Positions 49,748 through 58,846 of a stretch of 64,000 bases of DNA are shown piece by piece. The position numbers were made by a program, and so were the translations under genes. The notes below the pieces were generated by a model that saw nothing but the letters and a program-made list of their open reading frames with translations, had not been told where the DNA came from and ran no database searches. How positions within the stretch are numbered: the stretch's first letter is position 1; each line of letters begins with the position of its first letter. Source of the DNA: Ferrovibrio sp964218355 (GTDB lineage: Bacteria; Pseudomonadota; Alphaproteobacteria; Ferrovibrionales; Ferrovibrionaceae); assembly GCF_964218355.1 (NCBI RefSeq), contig NZ_CAXPMC010000026.1, forward strand, positions 1 to 64,000. Direction: 5' to 3'.

Positions 49748-49830
49748 CTGCCCGTCTGAAGGCGGCTTGACCCCCGCGCCCCGTGGCCGAGAATGAGGCC
49801 ATAAGGACAGGGAGAGACGGGGAGGGTGCC

Positions 49831-51270
49831 GTGACCGCCATGCCGCAGGCCCGGATTGAGCAGCCCGACATGCAGGCGTCTGACATGACTGCGCTGCTGG
49901 AACGCCAGCGCGCCGCCTTCCGCGCCGAGCCCGATCCGCCCCGCGCCATCCGCGACGACCGGCTGCGGCGGCTGGCCGCCCTGGTGAAGGACGGCCGCGC
50001 GCGCCTTGCCGCCGCCATCGCCCAGGATTTCGGCCATCGCAGCGTGCACGAGACGCTGCTGCTGGAAGCCGGGCCGGCCCTGGCCGCCATCCGCCATGCC
50101 CGCGGCCACCTGAAGGCGTGGATGCGGCCGCAGCGGCGCGCCTCGGCGCTGGAATTCCTCTCGGTGCGCAACCGCGTGCGGTATCAGCCGCTCGGCGTGG
50201 TCGGCATCCTGTCGCCGTGGAACTATCCCCTGTTCCTGGCGCTCGGCCCTCTCGTGGACGTGCTGGCCGCCGGCAACCGCGCGCTGCTGAAGCCCTCGGA
50301 ATTCACCCCCGCCTTCAACGCGGCGCTGGCCGAGGCGGTCGCCGCGCGGTTCGCGCCGGAGGAAGTGGCGCTGGTGCAGGGCGGCGTGGCCGAGGCCGAA
50401 GCCTTCTCGCGGCTGCCTTTCGATCATCTGGTCTTCACCGGCTCGACCGCTGTCGGCCGCCGGGTGATGGCCGCCGCCGCGCCGAACCTGACGCCGGTGA
50501 CGCTGGAACTGGGCGGCAAATGCCCGGTGGTGCTGGACGGCACCTGGCCGCTGGCCCGCGCCGCCCGCGACATCGCCATCGGCAAGCTGCTCAATGCCGG
50601 CCAGACCTGCATCGCCCCGGATTACGTGCTGGCACCGCGCGCGGTCCTGCGCCCGCTGGCCGAGGCCATCCTGGCCGAGATCCGCGCCATGTATCCGAAT
50701 GGCGCGCAGGATGACGGCTACACGTCGGTCATCACCGCGCAGCATGCCGGAAGGCTGGAGGGTATGGTGGCCGAGGCGCGCGACGCGGGTGCGGAGGTGC
50801 TGGAGGCTTTCGCGGGCGATGCCGCCGCGCGCAAGCTGGCGCCCGCCATCGTGATCGATCCGCCGCGCGATGCCCGCCTGATGCGCGAGGAAATCTTCGG
50901 GCCCATCCTGCCGCTGATCCCGTGCGAGACGGCGGCGGAAGCGGCCGCCTTCATCACGGCAGGCGAGCGGCCGCTGGCGCTCTACGTGCTCAGCCGCGAC
51001 CGCGGCTTCCGCGAAGCGATCTTGAGCCGCACGCAGTCCGGCGGCGTCACGCTCAACGGCACCATCCTGCATGTGGCACAGACCGACCTGCCGTTTGGCG
51101 GCGTGGGCGCCAGCGGCATCGGCGCATACCATGGCATCGAGGGCTTCCGCCGCTTCTCCCATGCCCGCGCCATCGCCGAACCGCTCGGGCCGGTGAATCC
51201 CATGCACCTCGCCCGGCCGCCGTTTGGCGCGCTGGCGAAGCTGCTGGAGCGGGTGTTTATCGGGGGTTAG
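49831..51270 (+). CDS. Aldehyde dehydrogenase, coniferyl-aldehyde type
   Basis: This protein of ~479 residues starts at GTG 49831 behind GGGGAGG (an upstream GTG at 49783 and an ATG at 49840 are alternatives). Catalytic Cys is in NAGQTCIAPDYV and the activating Glu in TLELGGKCP; the NAD region is FTGSTAVGRRVM and the general WNYPLFLALGP element is present. Membership in the ALDH class with the short C-terminal end (LPFGGVGASGIGAYHG) fits coniferyl-aldehyde dehydrogenases. The GMC oxidoreductase probably produces its aldehyde. Confidence 0.9.
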   Translation: MTAMPQARIEQPDMQASDMTALLERQRAAFRAEPDPPRAIRDDRLRRLAALVKDGRARLAAAIAQDFGHRSVHETLLLEAGPALAAIRHARGHLKAWMRPQRRASALEFLSVRNRVRYQPLGVVGILSPWNYPLFLALGPLVDVLAAGNRALLKPSEFTPAFNAALAEAVAARFAPEEVALVQGGVAEAEAFSRLPFDHLVFTGSTAVGRRVMAAAAPNLTPVTLELGGKCPVVLDGTWPLARAARDIAIGKLLNAGQTCIAPDYVLAPRAVLRPLAEAILAEIRAMYPNGAQDDGYTSVITAQHAGRLEGMVAEARDAGAEVLEAFAGDAAARKLAPAIVIDPPRDARLMREEIFGPILPLIPCETAAEAAAFITAGERPLALYVLSRDRGFREAILSRTQSGGVTLNGTILHVAQTDLPFGGVGASGIGAYHGIEGFRRFSHARAIAEPLGPVNPMHLARPPFGALAKLLERVFIGG

Positions 51271-51326
51271 TCTCTGCAGACTCAGTTGAATGTACGCTGC
51301 AATTTCAAGTTATTGTCGGGGGCTGC

Positions 51327-52703
51327 ATGGAATCTACATTCGTTGATTTAGACACTCTTGTCGTTAGAGTCCGAAGCCCAAAGACGCAGCAATATTTCTT
51401 GGACGCAGTGCGTGCTTATAAAGCAGGAGCGCTCCGCCCGGCAATTACGGCTATCTGGGTGTCCATTGTCTTTGATTTGATTGAAAAATATAGAGAATTG
51501 GAAGGTTTGGGGGACGCTGAAGCCAAGCGCTTTCTTTCAGATTGGGATACGGCTAGCAGTAATCAAGCAGTGGATAAGTTGCTCAAGATGGAGCGAGGAA
51601 TTCTCTTGCATGCTCGTGAGAAATTCGAGCTGCTTGACAGTATATCTTTCCGTGATCTCGATCGACTGAGGGACGACCGTCATCTTTGCGCTCATCCGGC
51701 CTTCTCAGGGGAGGCTCAGTTGTTTGAGCCACCTCCAGAGCTGGTGCGCTTGCATTTGGTAAATGCGGTCAATTTGCTGCTTTCTCAGCGGCCCGTGCAA
51801 GGCAAGACCATTCTTGAAGAGTTCTCGAAAGACCTTCTGTCGCCTGGGTTTCCTGCTTTGCCGCAGCATACTGCGAATTACATTGAACAAAAGTACCTAG
51901 TGCGTATGCGTAACAGTATGGTCAAGAACCTAGCGCTCATTCTTGCTAAATCGATTTTGAAGGGAACCCCAGAGGAGTGGGGTAGGGTCAGGCAAAAGGT
52001 GCTTCGTTCGCTTGATGCAATTAGTCAAAGGCGCGCAGAGTTGTGGCCTGAAATTCAAGCTGAATTGCTTCGATTGATCGAAGATGGCGATTATCAAGAA
52101 AAAATAAACTCGCTGCCATTGCTTGTGATATTCCCATCTCTGGCGTCTCAGATAAGGGAGGCAACAGTAATAACTGTTAGGGAGGCCCTTTCGAATGATG
52201 AGGTTGTGAGGTCGTTGCCTCCCTCTGCCTTTGCGGCCGTATCAATTGATGCTTTCCGTGATCATTTTGCGAAAGCTTTTGCGTCTCTCGACAGCGAAGG
52301 CGCGGGGTTGGCCTTGCAAGAGTCTCCCGCCCTTGAATATTGGCCAGAATCGTTAAGCAGATATCGCGGCGCTAAGTCATTTAGAGGCGCTGAGCGACTG
52401 TTTGAAATATTCATTGCTCCGTTCAGAGGAGTCGTCCGCAGAGCGCATATGGATGATCTTCTGGACGTTATAGGATCGAATGGCCAGATTTACGATGCTA
52501 GTGGTACGCCCGAGCTTCTTTTGGACTGGTTGAGGGTAAGTCCGTTTGAGACGCCTTCTTATGATGCTGTTACACGACTAGCTGACGCGCTACTGAGGGT
52601 TGGGCTATACCATCGCTACTCTGATATTTGGAGCTATATGAAAGAGTTCGGTTGGAATCCGCCACCAGAAGCAGCTGTTGAGAGTGATGATTTTCCATTT
52701 TAG
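51327..52703 (+). CDS. HEPN-domain-like protein in a low-GC islet
   Basis: This 458-residue protein starts at ATG 51327; an earlier in-frame extension would run through the aldehyde dehydrogenase gene. It is all-helical at the N-terminus, and residues ~105-125 read SISFRDLDRLRDDRHLCAHPAF, in which R118-H-L-C-A-H123 fits the R-x4-H ribonuclease motif of HEPN domains. The rest (FPSLASQIREATVITVREALSNDEV, RVVRRAHMDDLL) is unassigned. Base composition is near 50% GC against far higher neighbours, and codon use differs, indicating recent acquisition. A toxin, RNase or defence role is inferred from the motif. No membrane segment or partner gene is seen. Confidence 0.55.
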   Translation: MESTFVDLDTLVVRVRSPKTQQYFLDAVRAYKAGALRPAITAIWVSIVFDLIEKYRELEGLGDAEAKRFLSDWDTASSNQAVDKLLKMERGILLHAREKFELLDSISFRDLDRLRDDRHLCAHPAFSGEAQLFEPPPELVRLHLVNAVNLLLSQRPVQGKTILEEFSKDLLSPGFPALPQHTANYIEQKYLVRMRNSMVKNLALILAKSILKGTPEEWGRVRQKVLRSLDAISQRRAELWPEIQAELLRLIEDGDYQEKINSLPLLVIFPSLASQIREATVITVREALSNDEVVRSLPPSAFAAVSIDAFRDHFAKAFASLDSEGAGLALQESPALEYWPESLSRYRGAKSFRGAERLFEIFIAPFRGVVRRAHMDDLLDVIGSNGQIYDASGTPELLLDWLRVSPFETPSYDAVTRLADALLRVGLYHRYSDIWSYMKEFGWNPPPEAAVESDDFPF

Positions 52704-52715
52704 GAAGGAAGCACT

Positions 52716-54368
52716 ATGGCCATGTCGGCCCAAGAAGAAAGCACCGCGTCTGCGGCGGGGGAATTCGACTACATCATTGCCGGCGGCGGCACCGCCGGCT
52801 CGCTGCTCGCCAACCGGCTGTCGAAAGACCCGCGCAATAAAGTGCTGCTGCTGGAAGCCGGCGGCAGGGATAACTGGATCTGGTTCCACATTCCCATCGG
52901 CTATCTGTTCGCCATCGGCAATCCGCGCAGCGACTGGTGTTTCAGCACCGAGCCGGTCCCGGGCCTGAACGGCCGCAGCATCGGCTATGCCCGCGGCAAG
53001 GTGATCGGCGGCTGCACCGCGATCAACGCCATGGTCTACATGCGCGGCCAGGCCCGCGATTACGACACCTGGCGGCAGCTGGGCCTTGCCGGCTGGGGCT
53101 GGGACGATGTGCTGCCGGTGTTCAAATCCCACGAGGATCATTTCGCCGGTGGCTCGGCCCTGCATGGCGCCGGCGGCGAATGGCGGGTCGAGAAGCCGCG
53201 CCTGCGCTGGGACCTGCTGGATACCGTGCAGCAGGCCGGGGCCGAGATCGGCATCCCGCCGGTGGAGGATTTCAACACCGGCGACAACGAGGGCAGCGGC
53301 TATTTCCAGGTGAACCAGCGCCGCGGCGTGCGCTGGTCGGCCGCCACCGGGTTTCTGAAACCCGTGCTGTCGCGGCCCAATCTGGATGTGCGGCTTGGCG
53401 CCCATATCCGCCGGGTGATCACTGAAACTGTGAACGGCGAGCTGCGGGCCACCGGCATCGAATACGAGCAGGATGGCCGCGTGTTTGCGGCGAAGGCGCG
53501 GGCCGAAGTGCTGCTGGCCGCCGGCGCCATCGCCTCGCCGCAGATCCTGCAGCTGAGCGGTCTCGGTCCGGCGGCGTTGCTGAAGGACCACGGGATCGGC
53601 GTGCTGCGCGACATCCCCGGGGTGGGCGAGAACCTGCAGGATCATCTGCAGCTGCGCCTGATCTACAAGGTCTCGGGCGTGAAGACGATCAACGAGATCG
53701 ACCAGTCGCTGTTCGCCAAGGCGATGACCGGGATCGAATATGCGCTGTTCCGCACCGGCGCCCTGACCATGCCGCCCTCGCAGTTCGGCCTGTTCACGCG
53801 CTCGTCCCCTGAGCACGAGACCGCCAATGTGGAATTCCACATCCAGCCGCTCAGTCTCGACAAATTCGGCGCGCCGCTTCACAAGTTTCCGGCCTTCACG
53901 GCGTCGGTCTGCAACCTGCGCCCCACCTCGCGCGGGTCTGTGCGCATCAAGAGCGCCGATCCGCGCCAGGCCCCGGCGATCCAGCCGAATTACCTGTCGA
54001 CGGAAGAAGACCGCCGCGTCGCGGTGGACTCACTCAGGCTGACGCGCCGGCTGGCCGCCGCGCCGGCGCTGCGGAAGTACAGCCCCGAGGAATACCTGCC
54101 CGGCCCGCAGGTGGAAACCGAAGAACAGATGGTCCGCGCCGCCGGCGATCTCGGCGCCACCATCTTCCATCCGGTCGCCACCGCGAAGATGGGCGTGGCC
54201 TCCGATCCGCTGGCGGTGCTGGACGAGCGTTTGAGAGTCCGTGGCGTGCGGGCCTTGCGGGTGATCGATGCCTCGGCGATGCCGCTGATCACCTCCGGCA
54301 ACACGGCTTCTCCCACCCTGATGATCGCCGAAAAAGGCGCCGCCATGGTGCTGGCGGACAACCGCTAG
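52716..54368 (+). CDS. GMC family oxidoreductase
   Basis: This 550-residue flavoenzyme has AGGAAGGA before the ATG, located over the stop of the HEPN-like gene. The FAD motif DYIIAGGGTAGSLLANRLS, the GMC signature GKVIGGCTAINAMVYMRG and LLAAGAIASPQILQLSGLGP, and the C-terminal catalytic His region HPVATAKMG, VIDASAMPLITSGNTASPTLMIAEK are all present. It oxidises an alcohol to an aldehyde. It is likely to feed the aldehyde dehydrogenase upstream, with the HEPN-like gene between them. Confidence 0.93.
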   Translation: MAMSAQEESTASAAGEFDYIIAGGGTAGSLLANRLSKDPRNKVLLLEAGGRDNWIWFHIPIGYLFAIGNPRSDWCFSTEPVPGLNGRSIGYARGKVIGGCTAINAMVYMRGQARDYDTWRQLGLAGWGWDDVLPVFKSHEDHFAGGSALHGAGGEWRVEKPRLRWDLLDTVQQAGAEIGIPPVEDFNTGDNEGSGYFQVNQRRGVRWSAATGFLKPVLSRPNLDVRLGAHIRRVITETVNGELRATGIEYEQDGRVFAAKARAEVLLAAGAIASPQILQLSGLGPAALLKDHGIGVLRDIPGVGENLQDHLQLRLIYKVSGVKTINEIDQSLFAKAMTGIEYALFRTGALTMPPSQFGLFTRSSPEHETANVEFHIQPLSLDKFGAPLHKFPAFTASVCNLRPTSRGSVRIKSADPRQAPAIQPNYLSTEEDRRVAVDSLRLTRRLAAAPALRKYSPEEYLPGPQVETEEQMVRAAGDLGATIFHPVATAKMGVASDPLAVLDERLRVRGVRALRVIDASAMPLITSGNTASPTLMIAEKGAAMVLADNR

Positions 54369-54400
54369 AGCGGCGGTATGTTCGGGGCCGCGCAGCGGAC

Positions 54401-54462
54401 TGGATTCCCGCTTGCGCGGGAATGACGATCAGAGGATCAATCCGTCGTTCCCGTGAAAGCGG
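54401..54462. repeat. REP-like inverted repeat pair
   Basis: ATTCCCGC-TTGC-GCGGGAAT (54404-54423) is followed by GACG and, after a short gap, by a second, oppositely oriented half unit (CCGTCGTTCCCGTGAAAGCGG, about 54442-54462). This layout is that of REP elements, which are dispersed in bacterial genomes and often end transcripts. Here it sits after the GMC gene. Confidence 0.7.
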
Positions 54463-54679
54463 TGGCCAGTCCGCCCGTTTCACACTGTTTCCCTCGCACC
54501 GTCCAGCCTCGCACCGTCCAGCCGGCCGGGGCCGGGGAAGGCCACGGCGTGGAACCGGGGGCTTGATCCGGCCGGAATGTACCCTATCTGTTCCCAGATT
54601 GCCCGCTGCGGCCGGTGCCGGCAGCGGCCACGCGGAAGGAGGTGTCTGCCATTCACCCGCAGGTGGCAATAAGCGCGAA

Positions 54680-54829
54680 CGGTCCGCAGCGGTCAGGAAC
54701 GGTCACGGCCGGTCACCAGCGGTCAGCAACGGTCACCAGCGGTCACCAGCGGTCACAAACGAACCGCAGCGGTCACCAGCGGTCACGGGCGGTCAGGAAC
54801 GGTGCGCAGCGGATGCCGCCGGTCAGTGC
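54680..54829. repeat. Exact 10-bp tandem repeat, about 15 copies
   Basis: From 54680 the sequence repeats every 10 bp with consensus CGGTCACCAG; each unit begins with CGG or a one-base variant at 54680, 54690, 54700 and so on to 54820. Variation is mainly at the last four bases. The array ends over the stop of the AraC gene. It is in register with one DNA helical turn. No gene lies between the array and the GMC stop. The stretch 54463-54679 shows a duplicated 15-bp CCTCGCACCGTCCAG unit and nothing else. Confidence 0.9.
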
Positions 54830-56022
54830 CGGGCGCGCAGGGTTTCCGACGGGGTTTCGCCGAACATGCGGCGGTACAGCTGGGCGAAGCGGCCCAGTTC
54901 GGTGAAGCCGTGGCCGAGCGCGATGCCGGTCACCCCCGGCGCGGCGGCGCCCTCGGCCTGGCTGCTGCCGCCCGGGCTGCTGCTGCCATGGCGGCGGGCG
55001 GCCAGCAGGGCGCGGCGGGTCTGCGACAGGCGCAGCAGGCGGATATAGGTCATCGGCCCGACGCCGAGGCTGTCCTGGAAGGCGCGGGCGAGGCTGCGGC
55101 GCGACAGCCGGAAGGCGGTGCAGATGGTGTCGATATCGGGCAGTTCGCCGCCGGCGGCGGCGCCGGTGACGGTGAGGTAATCCTCCACCAGCCGCACGAT
55201 ATAGGCGCCGCTCATCACCGGTTCGGCGCTGGCCTCGGCGATGGCCGCCGCGCCGGCCGCCGCCGGCCGCACCAGCGGCTGCAGGCAGGCCTCCAGCAGC
55301 TCGGTGCGCAGAAGCTGGCGGGCGCGGGGGCTCAGGCCGGCGCCGAACTGGCCCTGGATCGCCAGCGCGGCGGCGATCCGGCGCAGGGCGGCGGCGCCGA
55401 TGGCCGGCACATGCACGGCATTGCCGCGCAGCAGCGGCGTGGCGTCGGGCGCGAAGCCGTCGGCCGGGGTCATCTGGCGCAGGGCGACGCGCAGCTGGCC
55501 CGGCGGCACCGCCAGCAGCAGGAAACGGGCGCGGCCATGCAGGCAGGCATCCAGTTCCAGGCCCGGCGGGATCAGGCACAGGTCGCCCGGCGCCACCGCG
55601 CGGTGCCACAGCCGCAGCCGGCCGGCGGCGGCTTCCGGGTCCGGCAGGTGCAGGGCCAGCACCACCTGGCGCCGGGCCAGCGGGCCGCGCAGCCGCAGCG
55701 ACCCGGCCAGCCAGCCGGCGCGCAGGCTCATCGCCGGCAGCTCGGCGCGCTGCAGCCCGCCCAGCGGCCGGCCCGGCGGCTGCGGCGCCAGCAGGGTGGC
55801 GTCCAGGCCGCGGCCGGCCAGCGCCTCGATGCCGTGCAGCAGCCGCTCCGGCCAGAGGCCGGCGGCCGGTGGTGGCAGGGAGGGCGGCGGCAGGGCCGGC
55901 GACTCCGCCAGCGGTTCCGGCGGCGACTCCGGCCCGGAATCCGCACCCATGCCCGATTCTGCGGCCCGGAATGGCGGCCGGCCTGCGCCCATAGGTAGGT
56001 ATCCTGTGCCCTGAAGGGCCAT
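54823..56022 (-). CDS. AraC family transcriptional regulator
   Basis: This regulator of about 399 residues has an uncertain N-terminus; ATG 56022 is proposed. The C-terminal AraC DNA-binding domain is clear: VEDYLTVTGAAAG, TICTAFRLSRRSLARAFQDSLGVGPMTYIRLLRLSQTRRALLAAR, then GVTGIALGHGFTELGRFAQLYRRMFGETPSETLRARH. Residues ~100-230 resemble the AraC-binding-like cupin region. It is convergent with the GMC gene and may control the alcohol/aldehyde pathway. A GC-rich Ser/Gly insertion separates its two helix-turn-helix motifs. Confidence 0.85.
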   Translation of the reverse strand: MALQGTGYLPMGAGRPPFRAAESGMGADSGPESPPEPLAESPALPPPSLPPPAAGLWPERLLHGIEALAGRGLDATLLAPQPPGRPLGGLQRAELPAMSLRAGWLAGSLRLRGPLARRQVVLALHLPDPEAAAGRLRLWHRAVAPGDLCLIPPGLELDACLHGRARFLLLAVPPGQLRVALRQMTPADGFAPDATPLLRGNAVHVPAIGAAALRRIAAALAIQGQFGAGLSPRARQLLRTELLEACLQPLVRPAAAGAAAIAEASAEPVMSGAYIVRLVEDYLTVTGAAAGGELPDIDTICTAFRLSRRSLARAFQDSLGVGPMTYIRLLRLSQTRRALLAARRHGSSSPGGSSQAEGAAAPGVTGIALGHGFTELGRFAQLYRRMFGETPSETLRARH

Positions 56023-56711
56023 ACTCTGGCACAAACTGCATAGTCCGTCCAAGGGCTTTTCCACAGGCGACTCCGGATAAAATCGTGTCTGCCCAGCGGC
56101 TTGCCTTCCGCCCGGCCCGGCCCGGGTCCTGTTTTCGGCTGGCACAGGCGGCATAGCAGTCCGGTAGAGGAAAGCCCGAGAATGCGGCCAGACAGTCGGT
56201 GACCCGGTTTGCAAGCTGTTCCCCAGACAGGGCAGGTCCTGCTGCGCCCCCCATGGCTACCGGGGGTGCCGGCGGCCCTGCCGGGCCGCCATCGACAGTT
56301 CAGGCCATCCGTATCCGCGACAGCGTGTCCGCGATGGCTGCCGGCCGGCGGGCGTTATCCGCCGGCCACCGGTATTCCGATCCGGGCAGGCCCCCCTGCC
56401 GGATATCCTGGGCAGGTTCGTCCTGCCGGGAGGGGTGCACGACTTCCCCCCTCTGCCCGGGTTTCGGCCCGGCGCGGACGTGCACCCCGAAAATCTTCCG
56501 GGCCGGCCATGGCAGTGGCCGCCCGGCCTGGTGCTCCGGGTCCACCCCACCGGGAGCACCCAATAAACTGGCTGGCAGGCCGCAAGTGTTTGCCCGGCGC
56601 ATGTCGAAGCAGCGCCGCCGGGCAGCAGAGACAGGAACCTCCGGTTCCTCCCTGACGGCGGCCGGGTTCGTCCCGGTCGCCGCATTTTTTTCCGGATGGG
56701 TGCGGGCCGGC
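56023..56711. other. Long intergenic region with several hairpins, candidate structured RNA
   Basis: No protein gene is supported in this ~690-bp stretch; ORFs here have no recognisable motif or start signal. It holds three neat inverted repeats: GGCAGG-5-CCTGCC (56411-56427), GGGGTGCACG / CGTGCACCCC with 37 bases between (56432-56488) and an inner CGGG-CCCG, and GGTGCTCC / GGAGCACC (56530-56560). The series could be a structured RNA on either strand, or leader structures. A DnaA-box-like TTTTCCACA lies near 56057. Confidence 0.4.
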
Positions 56712-57245
56712 CTATTTCACGCCGGCGGCGCGCACGATGCCGTCGGTGATCATGCGGGCGGCCTCGTCGGTGCCGACCCAGCCGGCCGACTTCACGAACT
56801 TGCCCTTCTCCAGGTCCTTGTAGTGGACGAAGAAATGCTCGATCTGCTGCAGCAGGATCTCGGGCAGGTCGGCGTAGCTCTTCACGTTGTTGTAGAAGGG
56901 ATGCAGCTTGTCCACCGGCACGGCGATGATCTTCTCGTCGCCGCCGGCCTCGTCCTCCATCTTCAGCGCGCCGATCGGGCGCGAGCGGATCACCGCGCCG
57001 GCCACCACCGGCACATGGCTGACCACCAGGATGTCGCAGGGATCGCCGTCATTGGACAGGGTATGCGGGATGAAGCCGTAATTGGCCGGGTAGAACATCG
57101 CCGTGTGCAGGAAGCGGTCGACGAACAGCGCGCCGGATTCCTTGTCCAGCTCGTATTTCACCGGGGCGCCGCCGGCCGGGATCTCGATCACGGCGTTGAT
57201 GTCATAGGGCGGGTTCTTGCCGAGCGAAATGCGGGCGATATCCAT
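56712..57245 (-). CDS. ppa: Inorganic pyrophosphatase
   Basis: This 177-residue enzyme starts at ATG 57245 (MDIARISLGKNPPYDINAVIEIPAGGAPVKYELDKESG), the typical PPase opening. The metal-binding acid cluster is DGDPCDILVVSHVPVV, then EAGGDEKIIAVPVDKLHPFY. It hydrolyses pyrophosphate, pulling biosynthesis forward. It is divergent from pyk with ~170 bp between. Confidence 0.96.
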   Translation of the reverse strand: MDIARISLGKNPPYDINAVIEIPAGGAPVKYELDKESGALFVDRFLHTAMFYPANYGFIPHTLSNDGDPCDILVVSHVPVVAGAVIRSRPIGALKMEDEAGGDEKIIAVPVDKLHPFYNNVKSYADLPEILLQQIEHFFVHYKDLEKGKFVKSAGWVGTDEAARMITDGIVRAAGVK

Positions 57246-57418
57246 GGGGGTCGGGTCCTTGGGACGTTTTTTCGACGGGGGAAGCGGCGTCTTTTTCGCA
57301 GATGCGGCAGAAAACGCAACGCTCCGGGTCCGATTTTTTGCCTTCCGGCGGCAGGGTTGTGCTGACGGGCCGGGCCCGGCGCTGCTATGTAAGTTGTTGC
57401 CGGACCCGGAGGAATCGC

Positions 57419-58837
57419 ATGCACCGCGCGCGCAACGTGAAGATCGTCGCCACCCTCGGGCCGGCTTCCGCCGCACCCGACCGCATCCGGGCGCTGGTCG
57501 CCGCCGGCGCCGATGTGTTCCGGCTGAATTTCAGCCATGGCCGCCATGACGATCATCTGGCGGCGATCCAGACGGTGCGCGCCCTCGAAAAGGAGCTCGA
57601 CCGGCCGGTCGGCCTGCTGGCCGACCTGCAGGGGCCGAAACTGCGGGTCGGGCTGTTCGCCGGCGGCGGGGCCGACCTCGTCCCGGGCCAGGCTTTCCGC
57701 CTCGATGCCGATCCGGCCCCGGGCGATGCCACCCGGGTGCAGCTGCCGCATCCGGAGGTGCTCGGCAGCCTGAAGCCGGGCGCCGAGCTGCTGCTCGACG
57801 ATGGCCGGCTGCGGCTGCGCATCACCGCAGCCGGCGCCGGCCGGGCCGAGGCGGAGGTGGTGGTCGGCGGCCGGCTGTCCGACCGCAAGGGGCTGAACCT
57901 GCCGAATGTCGTGGTGCCGCTGTCGGCGCTGACCGCGAAGGACCGCACCGATCTCGCCTTCGCGCTGGAACACGGCGTCGACTGGGTGGCGCTCAGCTTC
58001 GTGCAGCGGCCGGAGGATCTCGCCGAGGCGCGCGCCCTGATCGCCGGCCGCGCGGCGCTGCTGGCCAAGATCGAGAAGCCGTCGGCGGTGGACTGCCTCG
58101 ACCAGCTGATCGACCTGGCGGATGCGCTGATGGTGGCGCGCGGCGATCTCGGCGTCGAAATGCCGCTGCAGACGGTGCCCGGCTTGCAGAAACGCATCGT
58201 GCGGCTGGCGCGCCGCGCCGGCAAGCCGGTGGTGGTGGCGACCCAGATGCTGGACAGCATGGTCAAGGCGCCGGTGCCGACCCGTGCGGAAGTCTCCGAT
58301 GTCGCCACCGCCGTCTACGACGGTGCCGATGCGATCATGCTGTCGGCGGAAAGCGCCGCCGGCGACTGGCCGGTCGAGGCGGTGGCGACCATGGATGCGA
58401 TCGCCACCGCGGTCGAGCACGATCCGCTCTACCGCGGCATCATGGAAGCCGAGCATGCCAACCCGGAGCATACCGTGCCGGATGCGATCACCGCGGCGGC
58501 CCGCCAGGTGGCGGAGACGATCAGCGCGGCCGCCATCGTCACCTACACGATGTCGGGCTCGACGGCCCTGCGGGCGGCCCGCGAACGGCCGCGGTCGCCG
58601 ATCCTGTGCCTGACGCCGCTGGCCGGCACCGCCCGGCGGCTGTGTCTCGCCTGGGGCGTGAATGCCGTGGTGGCGCCCGACGCGATCAATTTCGCCGACA
58701 TGATCGCCATCGCCAGCAAGGTGGCGCGCGAACACGGCATGGCCGGGCCGGGCGACAATCTGGTGGTCACCGCCGGCGTGCCGTTCGGCATCCCGGGCAA
58801 CACCAATGTGCTGCGCATCGCCAGGATAGAGGCGTGA
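57419..58837 (+). CDS. pyk: Pyruvate kinase
   Basis: This 472-residue glycolytic enzyme starts at ATG 57419 behind GGAGGA. The opening RNVKIVATLGPASAAPDRIRALVAAGADVFRLNFSHG and the catalytic-site loop LLAKIEKPSAVDCLDQLID, MVARGDLGVEMPLQTVPGLQK and ATQMLDSMVKAPVPTRAEVSDVATAVYDGADAIMLSAESAAGDWPVEAV are all conserved. The C-terminal domain has SGSTALRAARERPRSPILCLTPL. It converts PEP and ADP to pyruvate and ATP. A membrane protein gene follows after 9 bp. Confidence 0.96.
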   Translation: MHRARNVKIVATLGPASAAPDRIRALVAAGADVFRLNFSHGRHDDHLAAIQTVRALEKELDRPVGLLADLQGPKLRVGLFAGGGADLVPGQAFRLDADPAPGDATRVQLPHPEVLGSLKPGAELLLDDGRLRLRITAAGAGRAEAEVVVGGRLSDRKGLNLPNVVVPLSALTAKDRTDLAFALEHGVDWVALSFVQRPEDLAEARALIAGRAALLAKIEKPSAVDCLDQLIDLADALMVARGDLGVEMPLQTVPGLQKRIVRLARRAGKPVVVATQMLDSMVKAPVPTRAEVSDVATAVYDGADAIMLSAESAAGDWPVEAVATMDAIATAVEHDPLYRGIMEAEHANPEHTVPDAITAAARQVAETISAAAIVTYTMSGSTALRAARERPRSPILCLTPLAGTARRLCLAWGVNAVVAPDAINFADMIAIASKVAREHGMAGPGDNLVVTAGVPFGIPGNTNVLRIARIEA

Positions 58838-58846
58838 TACCCGGCA

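Noticed and set aside
51327..52703. Contamination or misassembly as explanation of the low-GC islet
   Set aside because: The gene ends inside the ribosome-binding site of the GMC gene with an uninterrupted join, and the flanking genes are complete. I cannot exclude it without reads, but the junctions look natural.
54680..54829. Possible replication iterons or CRISPR
   Set aside because: The units are only 10 bp, contiguous and without spacers; there is no rep gene or AT-rich unwinding element nearby.
56199..57365. A 388-residue plus-strand frame across the intergenic region and opposite ppa
   Set aside because: It covers the antisense of ppa and the hairpin region, with no motif or start signal.
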